From NCBI GenBank assembly GCA_018333515.1, contig JAGXSZ010000002.1:1-37673 (forward strand): a DNA stretch of 37,673 nt. Direction: 5' to 3'. Every line of letters starts with the position of its first letter. The stretch's first letter is position 1. The DNA comes from Actinomycetota bacterium (GTDB taxonomy: Bacteria > Actinomycetota > Aquicultoria > Aquicultorales > Aquicultoraceae). The notes under the pieces are model-generated. The model was given only the letters and a program-made list of their open reading frames with translations. It did not search any database and had not been told where the DNA came from. Made by a program: the position numbers and the translations under genes. This document shows positions 14,904 through 23,167 of this stretch, piece by piece.

Positions 14904-15410
14904 GTGAACACTAAAGCGCTGCAAAAAATCAGTTACGGCATGTATGTCATAGGGTCGAAGAGCGGAGAGCGGCTCAACGGACAAATCGCAAACACCGTCA
15001 TACAGACGACGTCGGAGCCGCCTAACATTGCGATCTGCATAAACAAGCAGAACCTCACGCACGAATTTATCGAAGTTAGCGGCGTGTTTTCGGCATCGGT
15101 CCTCTCAGAAGAAACACCGATGCCGTTTATCGGCCATTTCGGATTTAAATCGGGAAGGGATCTGGACAAATTCGAAGGGGTGAACTACCGCGCGGGAGAG
15201 ACCGGCGTACCGATAGTTCTCGACAACGCCACAGCCTTTATCGAGGCGGAGGTTGTCGGCGCCATGGATGCCGTGAGCCACACGATGTTCCTCGGAAGAG
15301 TAATAGATTGCGATTTGCTTGCCGAAGGCAAGCCCATGACCTATGCTTTCTACCACGAAGTCAAACGCGGCAAGTCGCCCAAAGCCGCGCCGACCTATAT
15401 CAAGGAATAG
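14904..15410 (+). CDS. flavin reductase-domain flavoprotein
   Basis: The 168-residue protein has the FMN-binding split-barrel pattern of flavin reductases: GMYVIGS, NGQIANTVIQTTSEPPNIAI, then INKQNLTHEFI and FSASVLSEETP. GTG 14904 follows AAGGAG. A rubredoxin gene starts 41 bp downstream. The same two modules are fused in the high-molecular-weight rubredoxin of acetogens such as Moorella, which passes electrons from NADH to flavo-diiron proteins that reduce O2 or NO. Here they are separate genes, presumably one operon. No flavo-diiron protein gene is nearby. Confidence 0.88.
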   Translation: MNTKALQKISYGMYVIGSKSGERLNGQIANTVIQTTSEPPNIAICINKQNLTHEFIEVSGVFSASVLSEETPMPFIGHFGFKSGRDLDKFEGVNYRAGETGVPIVLDNATAFIEAEVVGAMDAVSHTMFLGRVIDCDLLAEGKPMTYAFYHEVKRGKSPKAAPTYIKE

Positions 15411-15451
15411 TTCTTTAAGATGGAAGAGCGATTGAAAGGAGTCGATTGAAA

Positions 15452-15610
15452 ATGGACAAGTACGAATGCCTGGTCTGCGGATACGTGTACAACCCGGAGG
15501 ACGGCGACCCCGATTCGGGAGTCGGCGCCGGTACCGCGTTCGAGGACCTGCCCGATGATTGGGTCTGTCCGGTGTGCGGCGCCGACAAAGATCAGTTTGA
15601 AAAAGTCTAA
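15452..15610 (+). CDS. rubredoxin
   Basis: The 52-residue protein is too short for most gene lists. Its four iron ligands are C6, C9, C39 and C42 in CLVCGYVY and [12 protein letters not shown], with the usual DDWVCP between them. It is a full-length rubredoxin, a small electron carrier typical of anaerobes. AAAGGAG precedes it; TTG 15446 in frame is an alternative start. Its stop overlaps by four bases the stop of the convergent HD nuclease. It is very probably co-transcribed with the flavin reductase and would be its electron acceptor. Confidence 0.95.
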   Translation: MDKYECLVCGYVYNPEDGDPDSGVGAGTAFEDLPDDWVCPVCGADKDQFEKV

Positions 15611-16563
15611 GCCTCCTCGTCGATTTTTTTGAGGTATATGAAGCGTTCAAGGACTTTATTGTATGCGCTCCATTCCGCCCCGGCATCCGATTTCTCATCG
15701 ATTAGCAGGAACGCGTTGATTTTGGCATCCGCGTCGTCGCAGAGATGCAGAAGCAGGGCTTCGATGGTCTTTGGTTTGCGCGGCGATTGGTTTTCGTAAG
15801 AACCGTGGTGGCTCAGGATTAGATGTCCGAGCTGAAGAACGATTTCGGCATCGATGTCACCCAACTTGCCGGCCCGCTCGTTTATTATTTCGTAGCCGAG
15901 AACATGGTGGCCGATGAGTCTCCCGACGGTCGAGTAGTCTATCATCCGCGCATAAGAGAACTCGCGCAGTTTTCCTATATCGTGGACGAGGCCACCCGCC
16001 ACCAGCAGGTCCCGGTTGACTCTGCCTGGGTAGAGTTTGGCTATGTTGTCGCAAAGCCCGGCGACTCCGACCGAGTGCTCCAGCAAGCCTCCCAGATAGG
16101 CGTGGTGAAAACCTTTAGCGGCCGGTGCTTTGGCAAACTCCGCTAGCATGCGCTCGTCGAAGATTTCCCGGAGCAGTCTTTTGAGTTGAGGGTTTTTCAT
16201 GGAGCCGACGATTTCGAGTAACTCCGCTCGCAAGGCGTCGGTGTCGGCGCCGGTAGTCGGTATGAAATCCGAATAATCTGTCTCGCCGTCGACAACCGGC
16301 TCGAGGCTGCTGATTTTTAGTTGTGGTTTTTGCTGGTAAACTTCGACGACGCCGGCGACTTTGACGATCGACCCCACGTCGAAGCAGTCGTAAATCGTGT
16401 CGGTCACGCTCCATATCTTCGCGCCGATGGTCCCGGTTTTGTTTCCAAGGATAATGTCCGCGTATGCGCTGCCGGCCTTCGTCAGCTTCTTCTCTTTTCT
16501 ATGGACGACAAAACAAGCGTCGACGTGCTCACCGCCTGTAAGTGAGTTAAGGTCTTGTGTCAT
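15607..16563 (-). CDS. YhaM-like 3'-5' exoribonuclease (OB fold plus HD domain)
   Basis: The 318-residue protein has an N-terminal OB-fold nucleic-acid-binding region (about 12-90, with [14 protein letters not shown]) and a C-terminal HD metal-hydrolase domain. Visible metal residues are H163 (LLEHS) and H194-D195 (GLVHDIGKL), with further histidines near 224 and 246. This is the YhaM/CBF1 layout; YhaM degrades single-stranded RNA and DNA 3' to 5'. I chose ATG 16563, which has AAGGGG upstream; the frame runs to 16608 without support. It is convergent with and touching the rubredoxin gene. Confidence 0.88.
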   Translation of the reverse strand: MTQDLNSLTGGEHVDACFVVHRKEKKLTKAGSAYADIILGNKTGTIGAKIWSVTDTIYDCFDVGSIVKVAGVVEVYQQKPQLKISSLEPVVDGETDYSDFIPTTGADTDALRAELLEIVGSMKNPQLKRLLREIFDERMLAEFAKAPAAKGFHHAYLGGLLEHSVGVAGLCDNIAKLYPGRVNRDLLVAGGLVHDIGKLREFSYARMIDYSTVGRLIGHHVLGYEIINERAGKLGDIDAEIVLQLGHLILSHHGSYENQSPRKPKTIEALLLHLCDDADAKINAFLLIDEKSDAGAEWSAYNKVLERFIYLKKIDEEA

Positions 16564-16732
16564 GAAGCGCCCCTTGTCCTTATAAACCCTTCGAAATGCT
16601 CCACCCATTATATATTAAGCGGGCGCGCAAAAGATATTATTGGTATATTCTAGATATGGAAACGTTTTTAAATAGCCGAGGCTTCTCAAGCCGAACACGC
16701 GTCGGTGTTGCAGAATATGATATGGGGAGATT

Positions 16733-17386
16733 ATGAAGCTTACTCAGATTGTCGCCCGCGATATTCCGGACGCCTGGTTTCAGGCGATAAACGCCACAGT
16801 GGCGGACGGCTTTGACTATGTCATCGACCGCGGCAGCTACCGGGGCGCCAGGAGAAAAGAACTCGATTTCGTGACCATTCAAATAACCCATCCCGGCGTC
16901 AGGCCGCTCGTCCCCGATATTCCGCCGCAGCTCGGCCTTACGCCGCCGGCGTCCGAGGAGTATGTCCAAGATTACATGCGATATCTCATGACCTCGGAGA
17001 AGCAGGCGAACGAGCAGTACACTTACGGCGAGTATCTGGAGCCGCAGTTGTACGAGGTCATACGGATGTACAAAGAAGAAGGGCTCGGTACGAACCAGGC
17101 GTGCATGGCGGTCTGTGACCGGGAATCGATTCATCTCGAAGACCCGCCGTGTTTGCGTCAGGTCGACACGAGGGTGCGCTATGGTAAGCTCCACTTCTTC
17201 GTCTATTTTCGCTCATGGGACTTGTGGGGCGGGTTCCCCGCCAATCTCGCGGGTCTTCAGTTAATGAAGGAATTTATGGCGAGCGAGATCGGCGTCGATG
17301 ATGGTGAACTTATCGCCGTATCCAAAGGCCTCCACCTTTATGAGTATGCATGGCCGCTGGCGAATATGCGGTTGGGCAAGAAATAG
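16733..17386 (+). CDS. thymidylate synthase, archaeal/methanogen-type
   Basis: The 217-residue protein is shorter than the ThyA of most bacteria (about 264). It has the thymidylate synthase core: catalytic C140 in DPPCLRQVD, then FRSWDLWGGFPANLAGLQLM with the RS-x-D phosphate and nucleotide contacts near 160-163 and N171. The C-terminus is altered. The text matches the methanogen-type branch by recall. It would make dTMP from dUMP; dCMP hydroxymethylase activity is the alternative within the same fold. ATG 16733 has GGGGAGA very close upstream. No dihydrofolate reductase lies nearby. Confidence 0.82.
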   Translation: MKLTQIVARDIPDAWFQAINATVADGFDYVIDRGSYRGARRKELDFVTIQITHPGVRPLVPDIPPQLGLTPPASEEYVQDYMRYLMTSEKQANEQYTYGEYLEPQLYEVIRMYKEEGLGTNQACMAVCDRESIHLEDPPCLRQVDTRVRYGKLHFFVYFRSWDLWGGFPANLAGLQLMKEFMASEIGVDDGELIAVSKGLHLYEYAWPLANMRLGKK

Positions 17387-17429
17387 CCGGTAACTTAAGC
17401 GGGTTGATTTCCCGGCCGATAGGCTGACT

Positions 17430-18116
17430 ATGGGAAACATGTTGCCGCTTGAGATTGAAAAAATAGATTGGCCGGCTATCCGCTCGACACTGAAACCGGG
17501 CACGAAGATAGATGTCCAGTTTAACCAGTTCGATGCGCCGGTGGCGTATGTCATTGTCATGGCGCTGGACATCCCGGTATTTTTTTGCCGCCGCGTGGAG
17601 GCCGATGTCGCCCCGACCCTTGAACTGAGCGAAAACCCCATGGTTTACATACCGACCACGCGCGACCTTTGCTCACTCAGGGTTGTCGTCAAGGAATCCG
17701 TACTGGGGGCGGAATACCTGGCGCTCATGCCGGCGGAAAACGCTAAATTCTTGAGGCGGCGGCGGTCTATACGTATTCGCACCTGGGAGAATATTAGCTA
17801 CCGGGTTCAGTTTGATGGGAAGAGCAATATTTATAAGGGTGTCGCCGTCGAAGACCTCGGCAGGGGAGGCATCGGACTTCTCGTCTATGCCGCCGGTCCC
17901 GTCGAGCAAGGCGTGTCGGCGCAGATAAAGATAAACCTGCCGGGAGAGAGCGAGCAGTTAGCGGCTTCCGGTGAGGTGACGCACTGCATCGCTCAAGACA
18001 ACATGCCGCGCATGTATAGAGTCGGTATCAGGTTTGTCACGATAAGCCCCCGCAACCAGCAGACGATAGCGATGTATATGGAGCAGGCGCGTTTGAAGGA
18101 CAAGTCGAAGACCTGA
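17430..18116 (+). CDS. YcgR-type PilZ-domain protein, c-di-GMP effector
   Basis: The 228-residue protein has an N-terminal YcgR-like beta domain (about 15-100) and a C-terminal PilZ domain. The c-di-GMP motif RRRRSIR lies at 109-115. The second motif is DLGRGGIG at 142-149, with glycine where D-x-S-x-x-G has serine. PilZ proteins of this build control flagellar braking, exopolysaccharide or surface behaviour. The start at ATG 17430 is weakly supported. A second PilZ gene of the same architecture follows on the same strand. No cyclase or phosphodiesterase gene is in the window. Confidence 0.85.
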   Translation: MGNMLPLEIEKIDWPAIRSTLKPGTKIDVQFNQFDAPVAYVIVMALDIPVFFCRRVEADVAPTLELSENPMVYIPTTRDLCSLRVVVKESVLGAEYLALMPAENAKFLRRRRSIRIRTWENISYRVQFDGKSNIYKGVAVEDLGRGGIGLLVYAAGPVEQGVSAQIKINLPGESEQLAASGEVTHCIAQDNMPRMYRVGIRFVTISPRNQQTIAMYMEQARLKDKSKT

Positions 18117-18202
18117 GCCTTGCCCTCCGCGGGCACCCGGCGAGCAGTAATATCGCTATCGCAAGTAGCCCGATGGCAAGATAATAATTTGGAGCCCATC
18201 CA

Positions 18203-18231
18203 TTGAAGCGGAATCTAAATCACTATACAAT
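18203..18231 (+). promoter_or_regulatory. promoter giving a leaderless PilZ transcript
   Basis: TTGAAG (18203-18208) and TACAAT (18226-18231) are separated by 17 bp. The GTG start of the next gene begins seven bases after the -10, where transcription should start, and no ribosome-binding site exists. This predicts a leaderless mRNA, a common mode in Actinobacteria. Confidence 0.55.
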
Positions 18232-18237
18232 CGGCAT

Positions 18238-18864
18238 GTGACGACATTTAAAATTTTACCCAAGGCTGGACAAGTAATAAGGCTCTCGGATGACCTCGGA
18301 AATTCGTGGAGCTTTGGCATAAAGTATCTTCTCGCGGGAAACCGTGTATTGTGCGAGTGGCTCGGCATGGAGCCGGCTCCGCCGAACGCGTTCGCCAAAG
18401 ACCTGAAGTTTTCCATCCCCTACGAAAACGGGATAAATCTAGTGCCGACCGAGGTTGAAGAGGTATCCCGGGATAAGAAGGAATTCAAGTTTGCGCTGGA
18501 CACGCGGTACGAATTCGTGCAGCGGCGGGCCTATTACCGGCTCGCTAATCCGTTGATGTCGGTACAGTATAAGACAGGTGTCGGCACGTTCCAACCGGCT
18601 TTAGTGGAGGATATCGGGGGCGGCGGCATCGGTATTATCGTCGACCGGATCATCAAGAGAAGCACTACGGTAGACCTGGAGATGATTCTGCCGGGCGGCG
18701 GCGTAGTACACGCTATCGGCGAAGCCGTCCGGGTGTCGGCCGCACGAAAAGAGAAGGGGTATCTTATCGGCGTTAACTTCAGGCGCATCAGTGAGGTCAA
18801 TCGCGACAAGATAATAAAGTATGTCTTCGAAGAGCAGCTCTTAAAAGAGCGCTTGGGGGATTAG
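18238..18864 (+). CDS. second YcgR-type PilZ-domain protein
   Basis: The 208-residue protein repeats the layout of its neighbour at 17430: an N-terminal beta domain (about 5-85) and a PilZ domain with QRRAYYR at 95-101 and DIGGGGIG at 125-132. The usual serine of the second motif is again glycine. Overall identity to the neighbour is low, so the duplication is old. GTG 18238 is the likely start even though no ribosome-binding site is present, because a promoter sits exactly one transcription-start distance upstream. Confidence 0.85.
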   Translation: MTTFKILPKAGQVIRLSDDLGNSWSFGIKYLLAGNRVLCEWLGMEPAPPNAFAKDLKFSIPYENGINLVPTEVEEVSRDKKEFKFALDTRYEFVQRRAYYRLANPLMSVQYKTGVGTFQPALVEDIGGGGIGIIVDRIIKRSTTVDLEMILPGGGVVHAIGEAVRVSAARKEKGYLIGVNFRRISEVNRDKIIKYVFEEQLLKERLGD

Positions 18865-19008
18865 CGCCGTGAGCATATTCGAACGTTCCGTAGCGGAGAA
18901 GCGCTTCGCTATTGGCTTGCCGGCTTATTGGGTACAATTATCATAACATCGAGGCGGCGACCTAACGATCAGGGGTATTCGCTTTGCTGTTTTAGGTTCA
19001 CGGTGCAC

Positions 19009-19018
19009 ACGCATGCGT
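19009..19018. promoter_or_regulatory. perfect palindrome upstream of cbiM
   Basis: ACGCATGCGT is a perfect 10-bp palindrome, extended imperfectly by GC on both sides, 47 bp before the cbiM start. It could be an operator for a metal-responsive regulator. I see no cobalamin or NiCo riboswitch consensus in this leader. Confidence 0.35.
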
Positions 19019-19064
19019 GCAATTCGTGCAGAGTCTGTCAATTTCGGCCGTTGAAGGGGGAATT

Positions 19065-19772
19065 ATGTCACACATACACTTGCCGGACGGTGTTATCCCG
19101 GTGTTCTGGTGGATTGTCGGGTACGTGCTGACCGCCGCGATGCTGGGTTTGGCAATTTCGCGCACAAAATCGACCGAGGCGAGGCGCAAAGTGCCCCTGC
19201 TTGGAATAATAGCCGCCATCATGCTTATCGGACAGTCGATACCGCTCGGATTTATCCCGTTTCACTTAGGCCTTGCCGTTCTCGCGGGCATTGTCCTCGG
19301 CCCGTGGCTCGGTTTTATGGCGGCTTTTATCAGCAATATGTTTTTGGCGCTGATAGGGCACGGAGGCATTACGGTAGTAGGGCTTAATACCATGGTCGTG
19401 GGAAGCGAGGTCATTATCGGATACCTGCTCTACGGCATGGTTCGCCGGGCCATCGCCAGGCCCGTATTGCCGGTGGTTTTGGCAACGACGCTCACGCTTA
19501 TTATTACGATAACCTTTATGGTGGGAGTCGTGGCCATAGCCCAAGTAAATCCCGCGCTTATTCTGATGGGGGAAGAGGAGGGTGCTATCAGGGAGAGTGT
19601 CGTCGATTCGCCCGCCGCCATATCCCTGCGAAGGTTCATCACGCTTATTGTGCCGATAGCGGCTATCGGCATAGCTATCGAAGCGCTCGCCACCGGATTA
19701 ATCGTAAAGTTTATCATGGGGGTGCGCCCCGATATTGTCGGAGCACCGGCTAGAGAACGCGGGGGCCGATGA
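19065..19772 (+). CDS. cbiM: CbiM/NikM substrate-binding membrane subunit of an ECF cobalt/nickel transporter
   Basis: The 235-residue, multi-helix protein begins MSHIHLPDGV. The N-terminal His2 region (residues M1-S2-H3 plus H5) coordinates the metal in this family. Helices and the signature HLGLAVLAGIVLGPWLG fit CbiM. An extra segment at about 178-190 (GEEEGAIRESV) is exposed. ATG 19065 follows GAAGGGGG. It is the first gene of cbiM-cbiQ-cbiO. The small N subunit that normally accompanies CbiM is not encoded here; cobalt versus nickel cannot be decided from sequence. Confidence 0.93.
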   Translation: MSHIHLPDGVIPVFWWIVGYVLTAAMLGLAISRTKSTEARRKVPLLGIIAAIMLIGQSIPLGFIPFHLGLAVLAGIVLGPWLGFMAAFISNMFLALIGHGGITVVGLNTMVVGSEVIIGYLLYGMVRRAIARPVLPVVLATTLTLIITITFMVGVVAIAQVNPALILMGEEEGAIRESVVDSPAAISLRRFITLIVPIAAIGIAIEALATGLIVKFIMGVRPDIVGAPARERGGR

Positions 19773-19788
19773 CTTTGGGAGAGATCTT

Positions 19789-20490
19789 TTGGATATAGCG
19801 TTCATCGATAATCTCGCGTACAATCGCGACAGCGTTATGCACAAGGCGTCGGCCCTCTCGAAGGTCACAATGGTGGCGCTCGTTATTGCGGCTGTTGTCA
19901 TCAGCACCGAGGCTTTAGTCTTCGTTATCGCCCTGGCTATTTTGCTGACGACGTTCTCGATATCGAATCTCCCGGTGCTGCGGATTCTGCCGTTCGCGGG
20001 GTACGCGTTTATATTTAGTCTAATCTTCGCAGTCAGCAGCATCGGCGGCGGAATTACCCCCATCGTGGTCATCCTTAAAGCGGTGACAGCCGCGGTATCC
20101 ATGCTTTTGCTGATAACCACGACCCCATATCCCCAGATATTCGCTTTGGGCCGCAAGATTTTTCCGACCATCCTACTAGACGCGATGCTGGTGACATACC
20201 GCTCGTTTTTTATACTGATGGAGCAGGTGGAAAGGGTGATAATCGCGCTTCGCATGCGAGGCGGGTATTCGCCGCTGCGAGTCGTGGGGAACCTCGATAT
20301 CATGGGGAAAGTCGTCGGCCATGGTTTCATCCATGCGTGGGAGCTGAGCGAGAATATGCAGAACGCGATGCTCATCCGGGGCTACCGTGGCGGGATGCCG
20401 GTCAGCGCGGCTCGGAAACATTCTATAAAATACAGCCTGTTGCCGGTCTTATTGGGCGCTACCGTCCTTGCAACGGCGGTGTTTGCATGA
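19789..20490 (+). CDS. cbiQ: CbiQ/EcfT transmembrane coupling subunit
   Basis: The 233-residue protein has about five hydrophobic helices. Its two Arg-Gly coupling motifs, RMRGGYSPL near 158-166 and IRGYRGG near 200-206, contact the ATPase in ECF transporters. I chose TTG 19789, which has GGGAGAG at good distance; the frame opens at 19735 inside cbiM without a site. It follows cbiM by 16 bp and overlaps cbiO by 4 bases (ATGA). Confidence 0.92.
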   Translation: MDIAFIDNLAYNRDSVMHKASALSKVTMVALVIAAVVISTEALVFVIALAILLTTFSISNLPVLRILPFAGYAFIFSLIFAVSSIGGGITPIVVILKAVTAAVSMLLLITTTPYPQIFALGRKIFPTILLDAMLVTYRSFFILMEQVERVIIALRMRGGYSPLRVVGNLDIMGKVVGHGFIHAWELSENMQNAMLIRGYRGGMPVSAARKHSIKYSLLPVLLGATVLATAVFA

Positions 20491-21320
20491 GCGAGATAGC
20501 CAGAATAGGGTGTGTCAGCCACACCTACCCCGACCGGACGACCGTCAAGATATGCGGGCTTGAGTTTAGTGTCATGGAAGGGGAAAAAGTCGTAATACTC
20601 GGCCCCAACGGGTCGGGCAAGACGACGCTGCTCCAACATTTGATGGGGTTGCTCAAACCGGTCGAAGGAGAAGTCCGGGTCTTCGGTGTCGACCCCGGCA
20701 AGCATTTCAACGATATCATCGAGAATTACGGTGTCGTCTTCCAACACGTCGAAGACCAACTCGTCGCGCCGACTGTCTGGGATGACATCACCTTCGGCCC
20801 CCGAAATTTCGGCTATCCCGAAGATAAGTTAGAATCCCTGGCCAACGAGATAATCGAGCGGATTGGGATAGCGGACCTTAAAACAAAGATACCGCACTAT
20901 CTTAGCGGCGGCGAAAAGAAAAAGGTGGCGCTGGCCGGGGCGATGGTGGCCCACCCAAAATTGCTAATTCTCGATGAGCCGTTTGAGGGTCTCGACCCGA
21001 AATCGAAGCACGATATGCTCATGCTCTTGAACGAGTTCAATCGGATCTATGGGACGACGATTATCTTGACCACGCACGATATCAATATCGTCCCGGTCTT
21101 CGCCGACCGCGCATACGTCATGGTGCGAGGCAATATTATCTTAAGCGGCGCCCCGCAGGATGTCTTTACCGAGGCGGAACTATTGCGCTCGATAAATCTC
21201 GAGCCGCCGCTCCTTACGGTGCTCATCTCCGGGTTGCGCGACCGGGGTGTATCCATAGATTACACCAACGACCAAGAGAAGTTACTCGACGAAATAGTCG
21301 CGTTGACAAAAAAGCCTTAA
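20487..21320 (+). CDS. cbiO: CbiO ATPase of the ECF cobalt/nickel transporter
   Basis: The 277-residue ABC ATPase has a Walker A motif GPNGSGKT at 39-46, a Q-loop (Q86), the signature LSGGE at 139-143, Walker B LLILDE at 159-164 with the catalytic glutamate, and an H-loop (TTHD). It starts at ATG 20487 overlapping the cbiQ stop as ATGA, so translation is coupled. As in other group I ECF systems, a homodimer would power CbiM-CbiQ. Confidence 0.95.
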   Translation: MSEIARIGCVSHTYPDRTTVKICGLEFSVMEGEKVVILGPNGSGKTTLLQHLMGLLKPVEGEVRVFGVDPGKHFNDIIENYGVVFQHVEDQLVAPTVWDDITFGPRNFGYPEDKLESLANEIIERIGIADLKTKIPHYLSGGEKKKVALAGAMVAHPKLLILDEPFEGLDPKSKHDMLMLLNEFNRIYGTTIILTTHDINIVPVFADRAYVMVRGNIILSGAPQDVFTEAELLRSINLEPPLLTVLISGLRDRGVSIDYTNDQEKLLDEIVALTKKP

Positions 21321-21381
21321 ACGCGGGATTATTCGGCTTACCATAAGGCTTCTATCACCAAGGGGTACGAGAAATTGGAGC

Positions 21382-21452
21382 GTCGCGGCGCCGTTTTGAA
21401 AAGCGGCTGACGGCCCCGTTGTGAAAAGCATCCGATGGCACGGCGCCGCGAC
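21382..21452. repeat. 13-bp inverted repeat enclosing two 25-nt tandem repeats
   Basis: GTCGCGGCGCCGT (21382-21394) and ACGGCGCCGCGAC (21440-21452) are perfect complements. Between and partly within them lie two tandem 25-nt units, 21390-21414 and 21415-21439, identical at 19 of 25 positions and sharing a central TGAAAAGC. The element sits between convergent cbiO and the S-layer gene. It may act as a two-way terminator, but no T-run follows either arm. Confidence 0.6.
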
Positions 21453-21467
21453 ACTCGTATGGCCGGT

Positions 21468-22760
21468 CTAGTCCCGCATCATCTGGTAGAGCATTTTGCA
21501 GACCTCGGCTCTCGTCGCCGAAGTATTCGGCCTGAAAGTCCCGTCCTTATATCCCGAGATGATGACTTTTACTTTGGCGGTCACTATGTAGCGCAACGCC
21601 CAGTGCTCGCCGCAATCGCTGAAACCGCACGGTCCTTGCGAGAGGCTGTAGCTGTTAGCGAGGCATATTATCTTACTCAATTCCGCCCTGGTGATCTTCT
21701 TCTCCGACCCGAAACTCCCATCAGGATAACCCGATATGGCGCCACGCGCGCGCGCGGTCTCGATAAACCTGAAAGCCCAGTGGTCTTGCGCCACGTCGTT
21801 GAAGGAGGGCGGGGTGGAGGAGCTTTCGAGGTTCCAGCCTTTCGCCAGGCAGACCATTTTGGCGAACTCGGCGCGCGTTATCTCCCGGTTCGGCTTGAAT
21901 GTTCCGTCATCGTAGCCGCCGACGACATCGGTGTCGACCATCGCTCTTACATAACTGTAGAACCAGTCGTCTAACATCACATCACTGAAGCCCTTCTTCT
22001 GTGCTCCTTTCTCGGCGATTTCTTTGTCTTTGGGAGCTGCTTTAAGCAGGTCTGACAGCTGTGCGGCGGTGCCGCCACCGCCACCACCGCCACCGCCACT
22101 AGATGGATTTGTCGTCGATGGGGTTGTGCTACCGCCGCCAGGTGTGCTCGTGTCGGTGCTAGGCGGGCTAGCCGGCGGTTTGTACATCGAATAGGTGTGA
22201 TGGCCGTTGTCCGGAACCTTATCATATGATTTCGGTAGAGTCGTTTCCGATGCGGATGCCTCGAAGACCTCCATTTTCCAGTCGAACTTCTCTATGTTGC
22301 CGAACCAGCTTAGAGGGATGAAACCCTGCACAATATCGCCGCTCGCCAGTTGCGTCACGGCAGGGGAGATATGTTTAGCGAGTGTTCCGCTTTGTTTGTC
22401 ATGAACGAGCAAAAAAAGCGCCCCGTTAATTTCATCTAACTCGATTATGTAATCGAATCCGTCGGCGCCTTCAATGCCGGTCGACCGGTTTTGGTCGGTG
22501 TCGAGAAAGAAGCAGATGCGCTGGTTCGCGAGGTCTGTTTTAGCGAAGGGTCTATGCGTGCTGAATGCAAACAGCATCATATCCTGCCCGTTATCCGACA
22601 TCATGACCTCTTTGATATCTATCGGCTTATTCTCGTCGGGGTCAGACCACAGCATATGATAGTTATTGGGCGCTGTATAATCTTGCGCAAGCACCGGCAC
22701 CCCCGGCGCAAGCGTTACCACCATAGCCATTATCAACAAAACAACGGTGTATTTTTTCAA
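21468..22760 (-). CDS. S-layer-homology (SLH) domain exported protein
   Basis: The 430-residue protein has a signal peptide (cut near residue 25, VLA-QDY) and an N-terminal beta domain at about 28-195, resembling carbohydrate-binding or DOMON-like modules (FFLDTDQNRSTGIEGADGFD). A Ser/Thr/Pro/Gly linker follows at about 195-232 with a nine-glycine run. Three SLH repeats end the protein, each with a W or F core and a GYxDG-x-F signature followed by TRAE. SLH domains bind pyruvylated cell-wall polymer, so it is a surface protein. TTG 22760 has AAAGGAG eight bases upstream. It is convergent with cbiO. The ligand of the N-terminal domain is unknown. Confidence 0.9.
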   Translation of the reverse strand: MKKYTVVLLIMAMVVTLAPGVPVLAQDYTAPNNYHMLWSDPDENKPIDIKEVMMSDNGQDMMLFAFSTHRPFAKTDLANQRICFFLDTDQNRSTGIEGADGFDYIIELDEINGALFLLVHDKQSGTLAKHISPAVTQLASGDIVQGFIPLSWFGNIEKFDWKMEVFEASASETTLPKSYDKVPDNGHHTYSMYKPPASPPSTDTSTPGGGSTTPSTTNPSSGGGGGGGGGTAAQLSDLLKAAPKDKEIAEKGAQKKGFSDVMLDDWFYSYVRAMVDTDVVGGYDDGTFKPNREITRAEFAKMVCLAKGWNLESSSTPPSFNDVAQDHWAFRFIETARARGAISGYPDGSFGSEKKITRAELSKIICLANSYSLSQGPCGFSDCGEHWALRYIVTAKVKVIISGYKDGTFRPNTSATRAEVCKMLYQMMRD

Positions 22761-22782
22761 TTTTGACGCTCCTTTCAGTCCC

Positions 22783-22798
22783 GCCTGAACCTTCAGGC
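22783..22798 (-). other. hairpin in the SLH-protein leader
   Basis: GCCTGAA and TTCAGGC form a 7-bp near-perfect hairpin eight bases upstream of the ribosome-binding site on the minus strand. It could stabilise the mRNA 5' end of an abundant surface protein. Confidence 0.4.
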
Positions 22799-23092
22799 CT
22801 ATGTAAACCTATGCTTGGTTGTATATTAAGCCGATAGTCTATGCATACTGTTGCAACCCCTACCAGCAGTTATCAGCATACCGTTTGCTTATTAAGCCGG
22901 TATCAAGCTCCTGGAGCTACTAGCTTTTACCCCTGGTCGGGCTTTTTAAACAATGATTCCCGCAAGAGAATTCGATATTGTGACCAGTGCTTATGGCTAA
23001 AATTAGCGGAATTCCGGGGGCTAGGCGCGTCTTTGCGCTAGCAGAGAGTTTCTTCAAGCGGCAAATTACAAATAAAATAAGGCCTTATAATG

Positions 23093-23121
23093 TTGGATAA
23101 TGGTCGAATCTGCGCTATACT
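23093..23121 (+). promoter_or_regulatory. promoter for the TPR protein
   Basis: TTGGAT (23093-23098) and TATACT (23116-23121) are separated by exactly 17 bp. This gives a leader of about 150 nt before TTG 23276. I see no gene in the rest of the 22799-23275 interval. Confidence 0.55.
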
Positions 23122-23167
23122 AAAGGCTGGATAAAGCACTATAAGATGTACATGTCTCTATTTTTTT

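Noticed and set aside
18865-19064. cobalamin or NiCo riboswitch before cbiM
   Set aside because: None of the conserved boxes are present; only a palindrome and a weak ACCTAA/TTAGGT stem are visible.
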